Part shown: in pieces, positions 1 to 14,200 of the stretch
How the letters are laid out: each line of letters starts with the position of its first letter
Position numbering within the stretch: the first letter of the stretch is position 1
Source of the DNA: Caprimulgus europaeus
Taxonomy: Eukaryota; Chordata; Aves; Caprimulgiformes; Caprimulgidae
NCBI GenBank assembly: GCA_907165065.1
Contig: OU015523.1
Coordinates: 18,847,834-18,911,833 of the forward strand
DNA: 64,000 bases
Reading direction: 5' to 3'
The notes under the pieces: model-generated
What the model saw: the letters and a program-made list of their open reading frames with translations, nothing else
Databases searched by the model: none
Told to the model about the DNA's origin: nothing
Position numbers and translations under genes: made by a program

Positions 1-3000
1 GATCTTACCCAATTTTGTACAGCCTAGGTATTCTTATGTGTATTTCAAACAGTGTAAGTTGCTTCTAAAGTATTTTGAGAACATAGTTTACTAATTAAAT
101 TTTTGTGTTGACTTTACCCTGACAATGAATGCATTTTGGGGGAGCAATGGTAGTTTCTCTGCAGTGCAGAAGGAGCTGTCAGCAAGGTGGGTGGTGGAGT
201 ACTGGAGCTCTTCTGTGGTACAAAGGCTGGGAAGATGGGTGTTCCAAGCCCACTCAAGTGATTAGCCCATCCACTTTTTTATAGATAAATTATTCCAGCA
301 ATGGCCTAAACTGCCTTTCTCTTTTCTCTGATCTGAGATGTTATTCCATCCTCTCTGAGAAAATTAGTTTTTATTTCTTTCTCTTTCCTCGGGAGGGTCT
401 TCACCTCCCCCCAGTCTCTTAACATCTCTTTGTTCTTTCTCTTCTGTACTTTACAGTCCCCTATGGTCCTTAAAATCCTACTACACCACACAGTCCCCTG
501 AGCTCCCTGTCAGCTCTTCCTTGCACACAGCATCTTCACAAGGTTTTGTAGCTCCTTCCTCTTTATTCTCTGTGGTCTCCCCACACATCCCTATTTTCGT
601 TACGTCTCATCCTCCTCCTACATGCTTTATGATCTCTTTGCCAGTGCAAAGTAGTTCCCAGTAACATATTTACTGCTCTTTTAATAATTTCTAATGATTT
701 AAGTGTCATGAGTGGCAGGACTTCCCTAAATAGGTGATAACTCAAAGATGAGGCCCTAATTCTCTTTTTAAAAGTACAATCCAATTTGTCTTCCTTCCCA
801 GCTTTGCCAAAATGACAAACTAGTCTGTCTTACATTTCATATATATGATCTCATGTCAGACCAGAAATTTTCTGGAAAATTTGAGACAAATTGAATGAGG
901 CAGTTTTGGATTTATATAGAAACTGAAGCATTCTTTTAAACAGATTTTTTTTCTTTCTTTTTTTTTTTACTCTTTTTTGGCTTGTTATGACTCAAAAGCA
1001 ACATGGGCTGGAAAATTCCAGGTCTGCCAAGACCATAGGTTTTCTCCACAGACTCTAGGTTTTTCAGGTTCTTCTAGGGGCCCAAGAGTTCCATCAGTAA
1101 AAAGGGCAATCCTTTTCAGTCCTTCTCCCTTCCCTGCTTGATGGGGCTTTGATGTGTCCTAAAGGACAACCTCCTGTGTAATTACCCATTACCTCTCCAT
1201 CGCAGAAACAGAGGGTAAGGGGCCAGAGAAAGAGCTGACCAAATCGAGCCAAGGCCATGTATGTTCAATGTCAACCTTTTTATGGTGACTGAATGCCCGT
1301 TGTTGAATGTGTCCTATTATCACTGCATCAATAGGTGACTTTTCAGCTTGAATTCTGAGTTGACGATACTGAAATTCTTTTTTTTTTGGCTAATAATTTT
1401 TTTTTTTTTCTCCCAGCAAAATAAAAAATTAATTCAGAATGCTTTTTTTTTCTTCAATACCAAAGCAGAAAATTAATTTTAATTTTGTGAATTGTTTTTT
1501 TATTTGTAAGAGTACTATCTGTAGACAAATTTAAAAAAATATATTTTGTGGAAAAATAAAAAATGTTTACCAAGAAATTGTCAAAATTATTTTTTTCCTG
1601 TTCTCCCAAAAAAGCTCTGTAGATTTGCTAAGTCCAATATGAATTTATTAATAGTTTTTATTAAGCCCAAATGATATTTTTCTGGACAAGTATGTTAATT
1701 ATTTGCACCAACATGTTTTGTAGCTCTGTTTTATATTTTTTTTTCTCTGATGATCTCATCAATGACTGGTGCCTATGACTAGTTTGGTAAAAGTTTATTA
1801 GCTACTCTGAAAAAAACCTATGTATGCCATAAGAACCTCACTTGCTGATTTTTATAAGCTTGAAGGAGCCCACCCCAGCCAGCTATGACACACTTAACAT
1901 TTTTTGTAGCTTCCCTTCTTGGATACAGCATATGTTGAATTCTCAGTGGATATGGGAGAATTTACCCAAGCAATGATAAACACTGAAGAGATCATTGGGA
2001 GCTGTGTATATCCAATTTTCTTCCATGATTATTCCAGCAATCCAAAGATTCAGAAGGCTTTTTCAGCCGTAGTGGAGCTTCTGAGGTCACAGGTGCTCTC
2101 TCCCCGTGCAAGTAGCAAGCTATGAGTGTGGTTTTTTATTCTTTGTGTGATCAGCTCTTATCAGAAGTAGAGGAAATGGTGCTTTGAGAGGGTACACAGT
2201 ATGTTAAAAAATAAAGCATAAAATAGTATAAAATGTGACTTATTTTATCTTGGGAGTGAGAAGAGTGGAGAGGAAACTCAGTTTTTCGTACTCCCTTTTC
2301 CCTCTTTGTCTCTTTTACAAAACCTGTGATAATTCATCAGTAGTGTGGGTATAGTCTGCTATATATGGCTAAAGCTTAGTGAGGGGTTAAGGTAGAAGCA
2401 AGGTTTGCACTAATTTTTTATGATGGACAAGTTGGAAATCATGGGCAATGTGGTGCATTGCTGCTGGGAGAACGGCGTGACTGTAAGGGCAGGATATGAC
2501 CACAGCAGCCAACACAGATGTCATGTCCTGTAATACCCTGGTATTCATACCCTGGCATTTAAATAAAATGTTGCACTGGCCTTTTGCACAAGATTAATTT
2601 TATTCTAGAAAGGGGTGACATTTCTTATACAGAAAAACCAGCATTCCAACAATCTAGATTAAACTAAAACATAGAAATATTATTTATACCTAAAGAATGA
2701 AAAATAATGGTGTGAGACTAGAGTTTGGAATATGTAGTTTTAATGGGAAATTTAGTGAGGTAACTTAAAAACCTAGAACACCATAAAGTTCAAGACGCCT
2801 TGGTATGCTTTTGTCTCATTGCACATCTTCCACTTATAATCATGAAAAAACCCCACATAGATTTGCAGTCCCTCTGTACGCTGACAAGATGAGCCATCAG
2901 TGTGCATCATATGTGATTTAAGGACATCTTAAGCACCCATGCAGGACATATGGACTCTTGTATCTATGACAAATCTTGACCTTTATGTTTCATGTAAGGA

Positions 3001-6000
3001 ACAGAGATTCCCAGCTTCCCATTTAAATTTCCCCTTCCATGTACTGAAAATATTAAAACAATTTAATCTCCTTACAATCCCCAGTGGTGCCCTTTAAATC
3101 AGCTTTTCGTTGGGAATTGACTACATACTTTCTGTAACATAAACTGAAATCTGGGAGTTGTAAGCTGCCAGCAAAATATGAAGGTATGCTACATTTGCCC
3201 AGATATATAAGATATGACAAGATTTAATATGTATTAAATTTAACAGGTGCTGTGATCTCCTGCGTAGATACACAATATTCAAAGGCGTACTCCAGAGAAC
3301 TCTGCATTCCCTTCTAGTTCTGCATTTCTGTCCTTTCCAGCATATTTTTATCTGTAATCTTACCTCCCATTTCTTACAATTCAGATTCATTTTATTTAAG
3401 TAACATTATCTATATTTTTATCAAGTTCCTAAATTACAGGCAACATATGCAACCCTAGCTCTGGCTTCCCAGAGGTGTTAGTTGGGGTAATTGCAAACTG
3501 TTTAGATAAGCTGTAGGCTTTGACAGAAAGAGAACAAAACTTGGATGTCACATTTCTCACCCAGTCAGAAAAGCTGTTCCTCTCACATACTTATTTGAAT
3601 CTTTAGGTGGAGAAATTACTGTGGATGGGAAGAGAGAATTATGGTTTTATTTTTATGAAAGCTCTTCAGACAATGGAGAACCATCCATTGCTACCTTGTA
3701 GCTGGTATGTAAAGCCAAACATGACAAATGCTGTCCAGTATGAGTCTTCACATTTTACATGTGTTTCATGCAGTCTTACATGTAAGGCACACAGAGAATA
3801 TGATGCTGAACTATTGGGACATAAGACCCCTCTTGAGCTTGCCAGCAAAGCTCAAAAGTCCACATTAATATAAAAATTAGAGGTCTTGTTGGTAAGAAGT
3901 GCTTTTTGATTGTCATTTACAGTGCCCACACTTTGATTTTACTGCTACTGCAAGTTCTATCTTCTTTGAGAGATAGTGACTTATTTTTTTTAATGTCTAA
4001 CCCATTTAGATGTTAATGAAGACACCACCCCCATTATTCACAATCATGTTTATTTTTGAACATACAACACACCCTCAGTCACTCAGCACTGCCACATCCA
4101 CCAGTCCTTTTGTAGTTCAAGGAAGCTACAGTGAGCTTTCCAACCCAGTTTTCAGTGGGTATCTGCCAGCTGGTGAGAGGCAGGTTCTCTGAAAGTTTGT
4201 TTTCCCTGTTCTGTCAAAGGAGAATGTTGAAACATCACTTACTGAGAAAGCTATGTGAGAGGAAAATGTCATCATCTCAGTGGGCTAAATAGAACCATAT
4301 TTTGTTCTATGTCTGGATCATTATTTTTAAAAAAGAGTAAAATTTTCCATTGATGGTGCCCTGTGAAGGAAGAAGGCTACTCAACACAAAAAAGAGACAC
4401 ATTTAGACCTAAGGAAGCTGCATGTGGCTAAAAGCTGAAAATCAGCCTGTTAAAAACAGAAGAGGTAAAACAAAGACTAAACCCCTGTAAACACAAGGCA
4501 TTGATGATGTTTCCAGAGATCTTAAATCCCAGAGGAACCACTATACTTGTAGTCTAGGCTTTTCCATGAGACAGGTCAAGCAATTGCATTTGATGGTTCC
4601 ATCAATAGAATGGGATCTTCTGCTTTACTTCTAAATTAGCTTTTAGAAATACCTTCCATTTTTTATTTGTAAGTCTCAGCTGATGAAGAGTTGCTTGGCT
4701 AAGTGGCTTCAATGGCTATTTTCATGGACAAGAATGTATATCTTAGCATATTTTACATTTATTAAGCTTGCCATTAGAAAAAAATATTCTTCTATAAAAA
4801 TTTCTGTTAACCTTGGTCTTTTTTAATAAGGCATCAACCTCTCTATATACAGTGGAAGTGTTAAATCTTCCAAGGGACTAGTTGGGCCACAACAATACCC
4901 TTTAAATTTTGAAAATCAATAGCATGCATACCTTAAGGTATATGTTGCATGATAGGTTACAACTCTGGCACAAGAGGCCCAGTCTTTGAAGGCTAAATCT
5001 GGTCAGATTGAGACTTGATATCAAGCATGTGCATGGCTGTGGAGTTACTTAACTACTGAAACAACTTATCTAGAATCATGGTGGATTTTCCAGTACTTGA
5101 AGACTTTAAATCAAGCCTTTGAGCATATAGAAAGGGTGACTATCAGGACTGCTGTAGAGAAAAATGTTTAGGATAATTTGTTTGTCTTTACATTCTGGTA
5201 AAACCTATGAGTGAAAAGCATAACAGGAAATCAAGTTAGCTTCATTTTTTGGGATCACATAGTACATACATGCAGAATGAGTAAACGTGGTTATGAATGT
5301 TGGAGTGGAAGAATGAGTGAGAGTGGGGATAAAATATAAAGCAAAATCTTGCTAGTTTGGTTTTGGTTTTGTTTTTGTTTTTTCCCATGGGGTATGCCTA
5401 GGCAGCATGGGGTAACTACTGTATAAAATAAATAAAATGAAAGAAAACATAGTATAAATGGCTGTGTTCAGTGTGGTGAACATCCCTGCAATGTGGAGAA
5501 TTGAAATTTATATTCTCTGATATAACTTGCTTCTGTCAGGTGATTGCACTGGTTTCAGGCTGTGTGGGCTCAGCAGGGTGCAGCACCCACAGCCCTGATC
5601 CCTTACAGTTATCCATAGGTTCTCACAGACTTTCCATCTCGGCCTCATTTGCGGCAGAATTTCCACCCACTGTAAATACACAGCTGAACAGGAATCTCCC
5701 AGCCCATCGTTCATACCCTACAGATGTATGATGGTCCCATTATGGCCAACCAGAAGACGAAATAGGAAAAGAAGGTGATTGTGTGTAACCATCCTCAATG
5801 CCATCTTCTGTTGCAAACCACCAATAATCAACAGTGATGGCATAGCACAGTCAAAACCAAAAGGAATCCCCCTGAAAGCTAATGCTCACTGTACTAACAT
5901 ACTCACATTGTGATGCTACTCTGTCACATATCCCATCTCTAATTTTTTCATACATTTTTACAAAGTGAATTTTTTTCTGCTGTGAATCATGTGTCTTCTT

Positions 6001-6140
6001 ATCCCAGCACCTGTACTTAATTTAATAAACATTTAGAATAATAGGGAGCTACACAAAAATGGAAATAAAGTTGAGTAAGGAGCTGGGATTACTGGAAAAA
6101 TGGATATCTGTAGATTGGGGGCCTTACCGAGTCCCATAGT
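1..6140. other. Intergenic, AT-rich, no supported gene
   Basis: Mostly AT-rich single-copy-looking sequence with many short T and A runs. The open frames are all under 100 codons, have no recognisable domain and are not flanked by convincing splice signals. The stretch at about 300-620 is pyrimidine-rich on the + strand. I recognise no repeat family here. Weak, diverged repeats could be missed by eye. Confidence 0.6.
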
Positions 6141-6144
6141 GGAT

Positions 6145-6775
6145 ATGTGCACTCAATGTGCACTCATGGCCAAGAAGGCCAACCATATCCTGGGCTGCAT
6201 CCAGAGAAGTGTGGGCAGCAGGGTGAGGGAGGAGATTCTGCCCTTCTGCTCTGCTCTGGTGAGACCCCACCTGCAGTGCTGCAGCCAGTTCTGGGGTCCC
6301 CAACATAAGAAGGACATGGACCTACTGGAGCAAGTCCAGAGGAGGCCACAAGTATGGTCAGAGGGCTGGAGCACCTCTCCTGTGAGGACAGGCTGAGAGA
6401 GTTGGAGCTGTTCAGCCTGGAGAAGAGAAGGCTCTGGGGAGACCTTCTAGTGGCCTTCCAGTACCTGAAGGGGCTGGGCAGGGACTTTTGACAAGGGCAA
6501 GGAGTGACAGAACAAGGGGAAATGGTTTTAAACTGGAAGAGGGGAGATTTAGATGAGACATGAGGAAGAAATTCTTTCCTGTGAGTGTGGTGAGACACGG
6601 GCACAGGTTGCCCAGAGAAGCTGTGGCTGCCCCCTCCCTGGAAGTGTTGAAGGCCAGGTTGGATGAGGCTTTGAGCAACCTGGTCTAGTGGAAGGTGTCC
6701 CTGCTGATGGCAGGGGGGTTGGAACTGGATGATTTTTAAGGTCCCTTCCAACCCAAAACATTCTGTGGTTCTAAG
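6145..6775 (+). mobile_element. CR1 LINE, 5'-truncated, young
   Basis: This is the 3' part of a chicken-repeat-1 non-LTR retrotransposon in + orientation. The 5' portion encodes the end of the reverse transcriptase ORF in the + frame from 6100: residues such as KKANHILGCIQRSV, then LVRPHLQCCSQFW and a KKDMDLLE segment. The usual CR1 3' UTR follows (AGCAACCTGGTCTAGTGG, then GGTCCCTTCCAACCC) and ends near ATTCTGTGGTTCT. It is truncated at the 5' end, as most CR1 copies are. Frame breaks show it is dead. Antisense frames of up to 213 codons over it are shadows. Confidence 0.93.
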
Positions 6776-7999
6776 GTACTTGTCATCTTGAATGACACTT
6801 GGCACTTCAAGACCTACCAGTAGTTACCTGAAGGAAGAATGGGAATGCTGCATGCTGCAGGGATCTCAAGGGCATGTCCAATATGTTGGGGGAAAGGCAG
6901 ATCACTGCTGTCCAGTTTGGTTGAGTCTGGGTGATGCAGACCATGTAGCCTGGCTGTATTTTGAAAGCCAGGATGTCATTGCCAAGGCCAGCTTCACACA
7001 GCACTGACTTGGGGAGTGAGCAGCTCTGAGGGACATCTGGTTGATGACTGTCCTCAAACATTGCTATAGCCGCGCTCTTGGGTCTTTATGCAGGGTATTA
7101 ATGCTGAGATCAATGCAGTGATTAATTGCTTCTCTGTTCTTCTCTTGATAAAATTATGTGAACTCCAACCAAAAAGGAATTGGGAGGATACACATTAATG
7201 CTGAAAATACTATAACCTTATATTGAACTGAGTACTTCAGAAAGCCCTTCCTAAGGCAGAATAAAATGTTAAAGGAGAGGTTTATTAACTAAGTAAGTGG
7301 ATTCCCAGAGAAAAGGAAATATAATGAAAGTGAGTGCACCACTCTGTAATTAAAAGTAGACAAACAAAATATCTCAGCAAGAAACCCAGATAAGGAGAAA
7401 GTTTTGTCATGGATACTCCATTATAACTATCAAAACCCACAGAACATTTAAATGTAGCAAGTCACAATGTAAATCTAGAGATTAATCCCCTGCCTGAGGA
7501 GTTAAGGTATCCAGTTAAGAAACTTTACTGCTTTACCATTAATTATGAAAGATTTGATGGCTTCTTCTGGACTCACTTTCAACAGAGACATGCCAGAGAA
7601 ATGTTTGCTAGCTAGTATTTTCAGTGTTCCCACTGGCCATCTGACAACAGATGTTAAAATAGGAGTAAAAATTACAGTCATCTTTGGTTGATCTTGAAGA
7701 TGTTGATAATATTACCTGGCACAGAGGTTATTGGAAGAGCTGCAAAAAATTGCAGGCCTCTAGAGGATTTAAGATCAAAGTCATAAACCAAAAGAGTTTC
7801 GATTTTTTTTCAGTGACTTTAGTAGCCTCTGCTTGAGTTATAGCATATCCTTTGCAAATCATTTCAGTTTTGATGTAAAATATTTCTTTAATGGAAAATC
7901 CCTCATGTCTCTCAGTAGGTGATTTCCATGTTTAATTAGAAATGCTTTCTAATCCAAATTTGTAATTCTCATAAGTATTTTCTTGCTGAACTGAGGAGC
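6776..7999. other. Intergenic, nothing recognised
   Basis: AT-rich intergenic sequence between two CR1 copies. Only short open frames are present, and I see no repeat or gene signature. Confidence 0.5.
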
Positions 8000-8270
8000 T
8001 CTGTTTTATCAGATATCTCTTCCCCACATAGGTATTTGTAAGTAAGGTTCAAATCCTGTCTCATGTGTCTCTTGGATAAGCTAGGTTTGTCTTTCTTCCT
8101 TCCTCAATGTACAGTGGGTTTTCCTAACTTCATATTAGTCATTATTAAATTATTTTCTGAACCCCTTCCAATTTCTACCAGCCTCTCATGGGTGTGGACA
8201 CCAGAACTAGAACCATGACTCCAATCACAATAATACTGTAGCTGTGGGCATTAACTGTTTCATTGCTTAT
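8000..8270 (-). mobile_element. Old CR1-like LINE fragment
   Basis: Read on the - strand, this resembles the end of the ORF in old CR1 lineages. The + strand phrases 'gaaccccttccaatttctac' and 'ggacaccagaactagaa' and the upstream 'aggtatttgtaagta' block are in the order found in reversed ancient CR1 copies. It is strongly diverged and both ends are approximate. It could instead be a related L3-type LINE. Confidence 0.5.
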
Positions 8271-11200
8271 TTCTGTGCAGAAATTAGATAGACGAGAGAT
8301 ATAAGGTTGTATAGGCAGCAATGCAGACGAGCCTAAGCTCCAGTCCTCCAAGGTGCCTCTGGGAAAAGCCATTCTCTTGCTCCAGATAGTAGAGGGAACT
8401 CAGAGAGAGACCAGCTTCCCTAAGCCAAGTTTAGCCATAGTAAGAAGCCTCAGAGAGAAAAATGCTTTGCCCATATTGTCGCTACATGCCTATCTAGCAG
8501 TGTGTAGACAGATTTTCTCAGGCAGTTGATTCAGAGAGAACCAGATTTACTCTTTGGCCATGAACCAGGTTCCTGGTTCAAGAACTTTCCTGACAGTTTT
8601 CCATGTGGGATATTATTCTGATTCATGTTTGGGCTGCAGCAATAATTCAGTCCTTCCATACAGTAATTTTATGCTTTTCTAGTTTGTTTTCTTGGAAGAT
8701 CTCAAAAATGCTATAAATATTCGTTGATTTACATTCACAGCAATCCAAGGAAGAAAGTAGATACAATGGTCTTAATAAGATTATTCTGAGACTTGTTTTA
8801 ATGGTACATATGAAGTCAGCTGCAGAGAGTGAAATAGAGCCAGTTTCTCATGCAAACTACTGAGTCCATCATATTGCTCTACTTGATATTAGAGTTATTG
8901 CAGTCCTCACTGAAAATTAATCTCCTTCTTTATCTGTGGAAATAACCAACCCTATTGCTTTATGACTCCCTTGCTATACTCCACAGATACCTATGTGCTG
9001 GAAAGGAACCTCCAATTATGTGACATAGCCTGTTGGGATATACTTGAAGACAAAGTATTGAATATGGCTCCTTTTTTCAGCAGTGGGGTATTTTTCTCTC
9101 AACATTCAAAAGAAAAAGGAAATGTGAGAATAACTGCTCCAAAAGCATAATGGAATATTTCTGATCTGTGCATTCCTCCTTTTGGATTGCATCCCCTTGG
9201 CTTGCAGAGAAAAGCCCCAAAAGGAGAGGGTAGGGAGTTGTTTTTCAGTGTATTTGTCTAAGTTGTGGTCCTTTGTGCTATGAGAAACCTCTCAAGCAGC
9301 TCCAGCAAGAATCTTCTCTCTGCTCTCTTCCACATCCTTCTTTATTCCTTGGTCCCCCTCCCCCTCCTCACTTTCTTTCATGTGGATCAAGGCCTGGAAA
9401 ATGACAAGTCTCTTGATTAATAGATACAGAAAGTCTTCTTATGTAATTTATTTGCTTTCTGCACCTGACTAGAATCACTAGGTTTATCTGGAAAGGAAAA
9501 TATATCGTCCTTCCTGACTCCGAGTGGCAGCAGAGAGAGCTGAGCATGTGATATCAAGCTGCGCATGGAAAGCAAACAAAACGCCATTTCTGTATTTTGT
9601 AAGCATCTCAGGTCATAAAAGTGTCAGCACACTATATTTCTTGCTGGGATCCTCTCTGTTTTATTATCTGATCCCTTTCCATTGTGTCGAATGTGCAAAG
9701 AGAGTCTCCAAAGCAGGCAACATCTGTTTCCCTGTCATGTTTTTGATTATCAGCTCCATATTCCTTGCAAGTCGACGGCTCACATATTCCAATCAAATTC
9801 AATGGGGGCTTCAACAGTGAGGACACTTCCTTATCTCCCTTCCCCCAGTCTCTCCATCCATCATTCTCACATGCTGACCCACTAAATGCTGATGCAAGAG
9901 GCCTGTTTTTTACACTTGGGTAACACACTCATGACCTCTCCAATTTGTTTTGTTTGCTTAAGTCTAATTGCTGTGAGTATACCTGCCTCTTGGTCCTTGA
10001 CAGGGGAGAGGGGAGAGGAAGGAGGCAGGTGGGACATCTGACTGAGTTTTGTTTTGGTACCCTTGGAGAACAGTTTTCTAATGTATTTTTAGATTTGATT
10101 CCCAGTTTTCTTCCCTCAAGAGGAAGTTTCTTCCCCTCTTTCTTAGCTCCCAATTGCTAAATCAATCTCTCTGTCCTTTGCCAAGAGATCTGTTTTACCA
10201 TTTATGCAGGAATTTCAGTCTGCAGATGGGGATTCTGCCAATAAGAATCAATTAAAACAATTGCCTTTTGCCTGCGGTATTGCAGTTGCAGGATATCCGG
10301 CACACTGAGATCTGGGAACGCAGAGATGTAAGCTACATTGAGCTGTGAGTTCTTTATCTGGTGATGTTTTGCATTTATTTTCACAGAATATTTTTGTGTC
10401 CTTGTGCAGAATGGCAACGAACAGTTGTAGGGTGATACAACTAGTGTTGCAGTTGAGGTACAGAAGTGGCAGTCTGTACAGGTGAATTGTGTTTATTTAT
10501 TTAGAGGGTAGATTGCTGCTACTATAGGTAACACCCATCCATCCATAATAAAAATATTGCAAAACCACATGACAGGATTTTCCAGATTCAGCCAAAAATG
10601 TTGTTGACATTCATACTCAGACTCAAAGCCTACATGGAAGAAATGTAGTTACTCCCAAGATCCCATATTGCTAGGAATCCTGAGGTTACCGATGAATCTC
10701 TTAAGTTCCAGGCGTGGCATGGCTTGCTTGCACACTTTCCACACTCTCTTGGTTAAACCACTCTCCAGATTTAGGGTCATAAAAGAATTTTCCTCCATGT
10801 CAGATTGGTCAGTACAATTACTACATCTGTCCTGTTGTGCCATGCATCCCTTAGATGCCCCCACACCTAAGTCTTCCTAGGTGTGGAAATAACCACTAAA
10901 ACTATTTGCTTTGCTGGGCATCTTTTTGACCAGTTGTGACAAGACTTCTGGTGTGAGGAAGGGAGGGACCCCAGGTGGTGCTGGTGTTGGAAGGGTCTTG
11001 CACCTATGGATACCTGCTGAGCTTCTGGCATTTGGTGCAGCTTCCTGTTCAGTTCCTGGTGCTGCTGTTAGGCAAATGGAGCATGCCTGGGGCAGAGACC
11101 CTGAAGTTCATGTTACAAGGATTCAGACACTGTGCTTGCAAAGTCTGGTGGCAATCTGTACTTAACCTAAGCCGAGGCTGAGCGCTAGCTGTCCTCAAAG

Positions 11201-14200
11201 CCTGACAGAGGCACCAGGTTGTAGGACATGTTGGAATTTAGATCTCTGCCAGTTCCAGTGTGCCAATAACTTGTTTCCATCAAAGTTTCCCTACTGTCAT
11301 TTTTTTATATATCACCAGTTCTTTTCTTGGGATATATGTAGCTTTTGTTCTTTGTGCTACAGGCCTCATGTTAGGAATTGAGTTTTAGCAGTGCTATGTG
11401 GCTTGTGATGAGGTGCACGTATGGAATGAGGCCACTTGGACCTTTCTGTATACCTACAGTCTTGTTCTGGACCTGGAGGAGACTGGACTTAATATTTACA
11501 TTGATTCTTGACAGTTCCTCATGCAGCTTGTAGGTGTGTGAAAGATTAAGGGCTTGGCAGGTCATTACCAGTACTAAACTGACTGCATCATGAAAGGCAG
11601 CAAGAACTTTACAGAGAAGAAGAGCAAAAGAAAGTGGATGCTTGCAGAGTACCTGTTGCTGAAGATGACTGCAGGAAACAAAATATAAGGTTGAGGAAAA
11701 GCAGAGGGAAGAGACGGATGGACACAGCTCAAGGAGCAGCCAGGTATGGAAGATGGTAGCATTTGTTGGTGGGGTCCAAGAGCTAACTGCTAGTGCCAAG
11801 ACAGATTATTATGAGAGACTGCAGTGCTCAGGCAGTGTCAAAATATGAGTGTCCTAGAGAGGGAGTAGGAATTCCTGAGAAAATAAAGGGTGGAGGAGAA
11901 AAAAGGGAGATGTAGTAAGGTAGGCTACTGGGATGGGTCAGAAGAGGATGCAGGTTTTGAACAGCTTGAATGGGAGTCATGGTCTAGGACAGAGAAATAG
12001 AAACAAGTGATCAGGCAGAGAAAGAGACAACAGAAAATTGGAGGGGAGGAGATTCACAGAGTGCTGTATAGCAAAAAGAGATACGACAGGTGAGGAGAAG
12101 AGAAAGAGACATGGGAGTCCTGGTGATAGCAGCAAAGATGGCACTGGAAAACCTGACAAAAGCAACTATAATGATATTAAAGACAAAGAAAGTGTCCTGC
12201 ATGTCTAATCTCTATTCTGTTTAAAAATATTTACAGGAGTCCTGTTTGCCAGTCATTTGTGGTGCAGCACCACACCTGTGCAATTTTATGGTCCAGACAC
12301 ACCAGGAATATGGGTTTAGAGTGGGAGAGAAGCTGTGGCCATGCTTTGCAGTTTAGGGTGTGCCACCTTATGATCCATGCCACCTTATGAAAAGCTCCTG
12401 GCAAACTTTATATGCTTCAGCTCTTGCATTCTGCTGCAGCTGCTTCCCCATGATCCCAGAGCATGTGCATCATTTGACTGCCTAAGTCCAGTGCTGTCTT
12501 TGAACCCTGATCATTTGCGTCTGATCTCACCTGCCAAGGGATAAGTAAGCAGCAGGACCTACATCATGGAAGCGTGAAGAAGGAAGTAGACTTTGTCAGA
12601 CAGAAGTTTTTAAAACATATTTTAGTAGTGCAGGAGATGAATAGGAAGAAGGAGAGCAGTAGGTGAAGTAGGTCTGACATGAGATCTTCAGCACAGACAC
12701 AGCTTAAAATGTTCCTTACATTGTCCCCTGAGCATTAGCCTTCCTGTCCTGTACTGCAGCAAGCCAGCTGCTCTGCCACCTATTTTATCCCTTCTCCAGG
12801 TCTCCAATGCAGGCATGCCACCTTCATTTTCTTCTCATCCCCACCATATCTGGCTTCCCCTTGCCTGAGGTCAGTGAGATGAATCAGAGTGGCATTGAAG
12901 TAGTTTTAGATTTTAGGAGGCACTGTCCCGGCAGCCAGATTGGGAAGTGCTGAGAGTGCTTTGCTGCCAAGGTACCACCATCCTAAGATGCTTTGCCCTG
13001 TCTTATTTTTAGGGCTGTGTCAGTCAATCATGTGGTAACTCTAGACTTGGGCCTTTGGTTTTAGTAGTGTAGTTTAAAATGCTTTGTCAATAACAGGCAA
13101 GCTGAAAACTGCCTGAAAATCAGCTTAGAACCAATAGCTCGAATGCATTGCACACTGAGTAATAATTTTGATGTTTTCTAGCTTTTTTGTAATGGAAATG
13201 AGGGTGAGCCTCAACTTCCTTGTGTCTGCAGGCAGGAGGATAGGGTACATTACCTTAGGGTAATGTGAATAGAGTAAAATTGGAGAAGCCAAAGAATCAG
13301 AAAGAAGGTCACTGGGTGAGAAAATGAAATCCTACTTGTGAAAAAATCTAAACTAATACATATGGGGAAAAATATCTAAACCACATTATTCACCAAGGGG
13401 GCTGTGGAAATAGGTAGGCTGAAAGAGACCCAAGTTTGAGAGAGGACAGTAAATTAGACATGAGTTTGCAATGTGTCAGCAATGCAGTTTAAGATGCATA
13501 CACAAAGGCACCACATCAGAAAATGTGATAATAAACCCTCTCTCTACATGCCTGGTGTGACCACACCTGAAAGTTTCAGGGACTTTGAAGTCAGTGGAGC
13601 AGTGCCAATTAACACCAGCTGAGAGCCTGCCTGTTGGGTTTAGTTATAGCTGCATCATTACCAGACATTTATGGACAAATTGGAAGAATCCAGTAGAAAG
13701 GAACAAAAATTATGATTGAGCTGGTAAGGCTGACATATATAAGTGTATCTATATAATATATATATAAATGATAAGTAACCTCTATATGAGAAATGTTCAA
13801 ATGTTGGGAAAATGCCATTTATTCAAATTCCAAACAGCTGGTGGGTTTGACTGCAGCTATAATGCCTTTTAGTATATAGTCCCTAAGGACATTTGTGGAA
13901 TGCTTGGTCTTTGTTTGCAGACATTTGCATAAGAACAAAGGTGTGTTTGTGAACAAACATGGGTATCCATTGTTAAATACAGGGTCTCTTCCTGGATGCA
14001 TCCTTCTGATTAATCTGTATTTAGACACCTCAGGAAGACAGCAGTGTTTTAGATCTAATAATCACCCACAGTTGTCATGAACTTCAATGGCAAGTGCTAA
14101 GAGCTCGCCCTCTCTGCATGTCTGACCTCAGTTATATAGATGCTAAATATAGATGCATACATCTCAGTGTAGGTGTCTAGGTTTGAATTGCTCAGTGGAC

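Noticed and set aside
1919-2125. 68-codon + frame considered as an exon of an unknown gene
   Set aside because: No family resemblance, and no matching upstream or downstream exons were found.
6164-6805. 213-codon open frame on the - strand
   Set aside because: It is antisense to a CR1 element and contains no domain. It is a shadow of the repeat.
11371-11799. 142-codon - strand frame rich in Leu, Ser and Cys
   Set aside because: It is the complement of purine-rich sequence, without domain, splice context or family resemblance. Probably chance.
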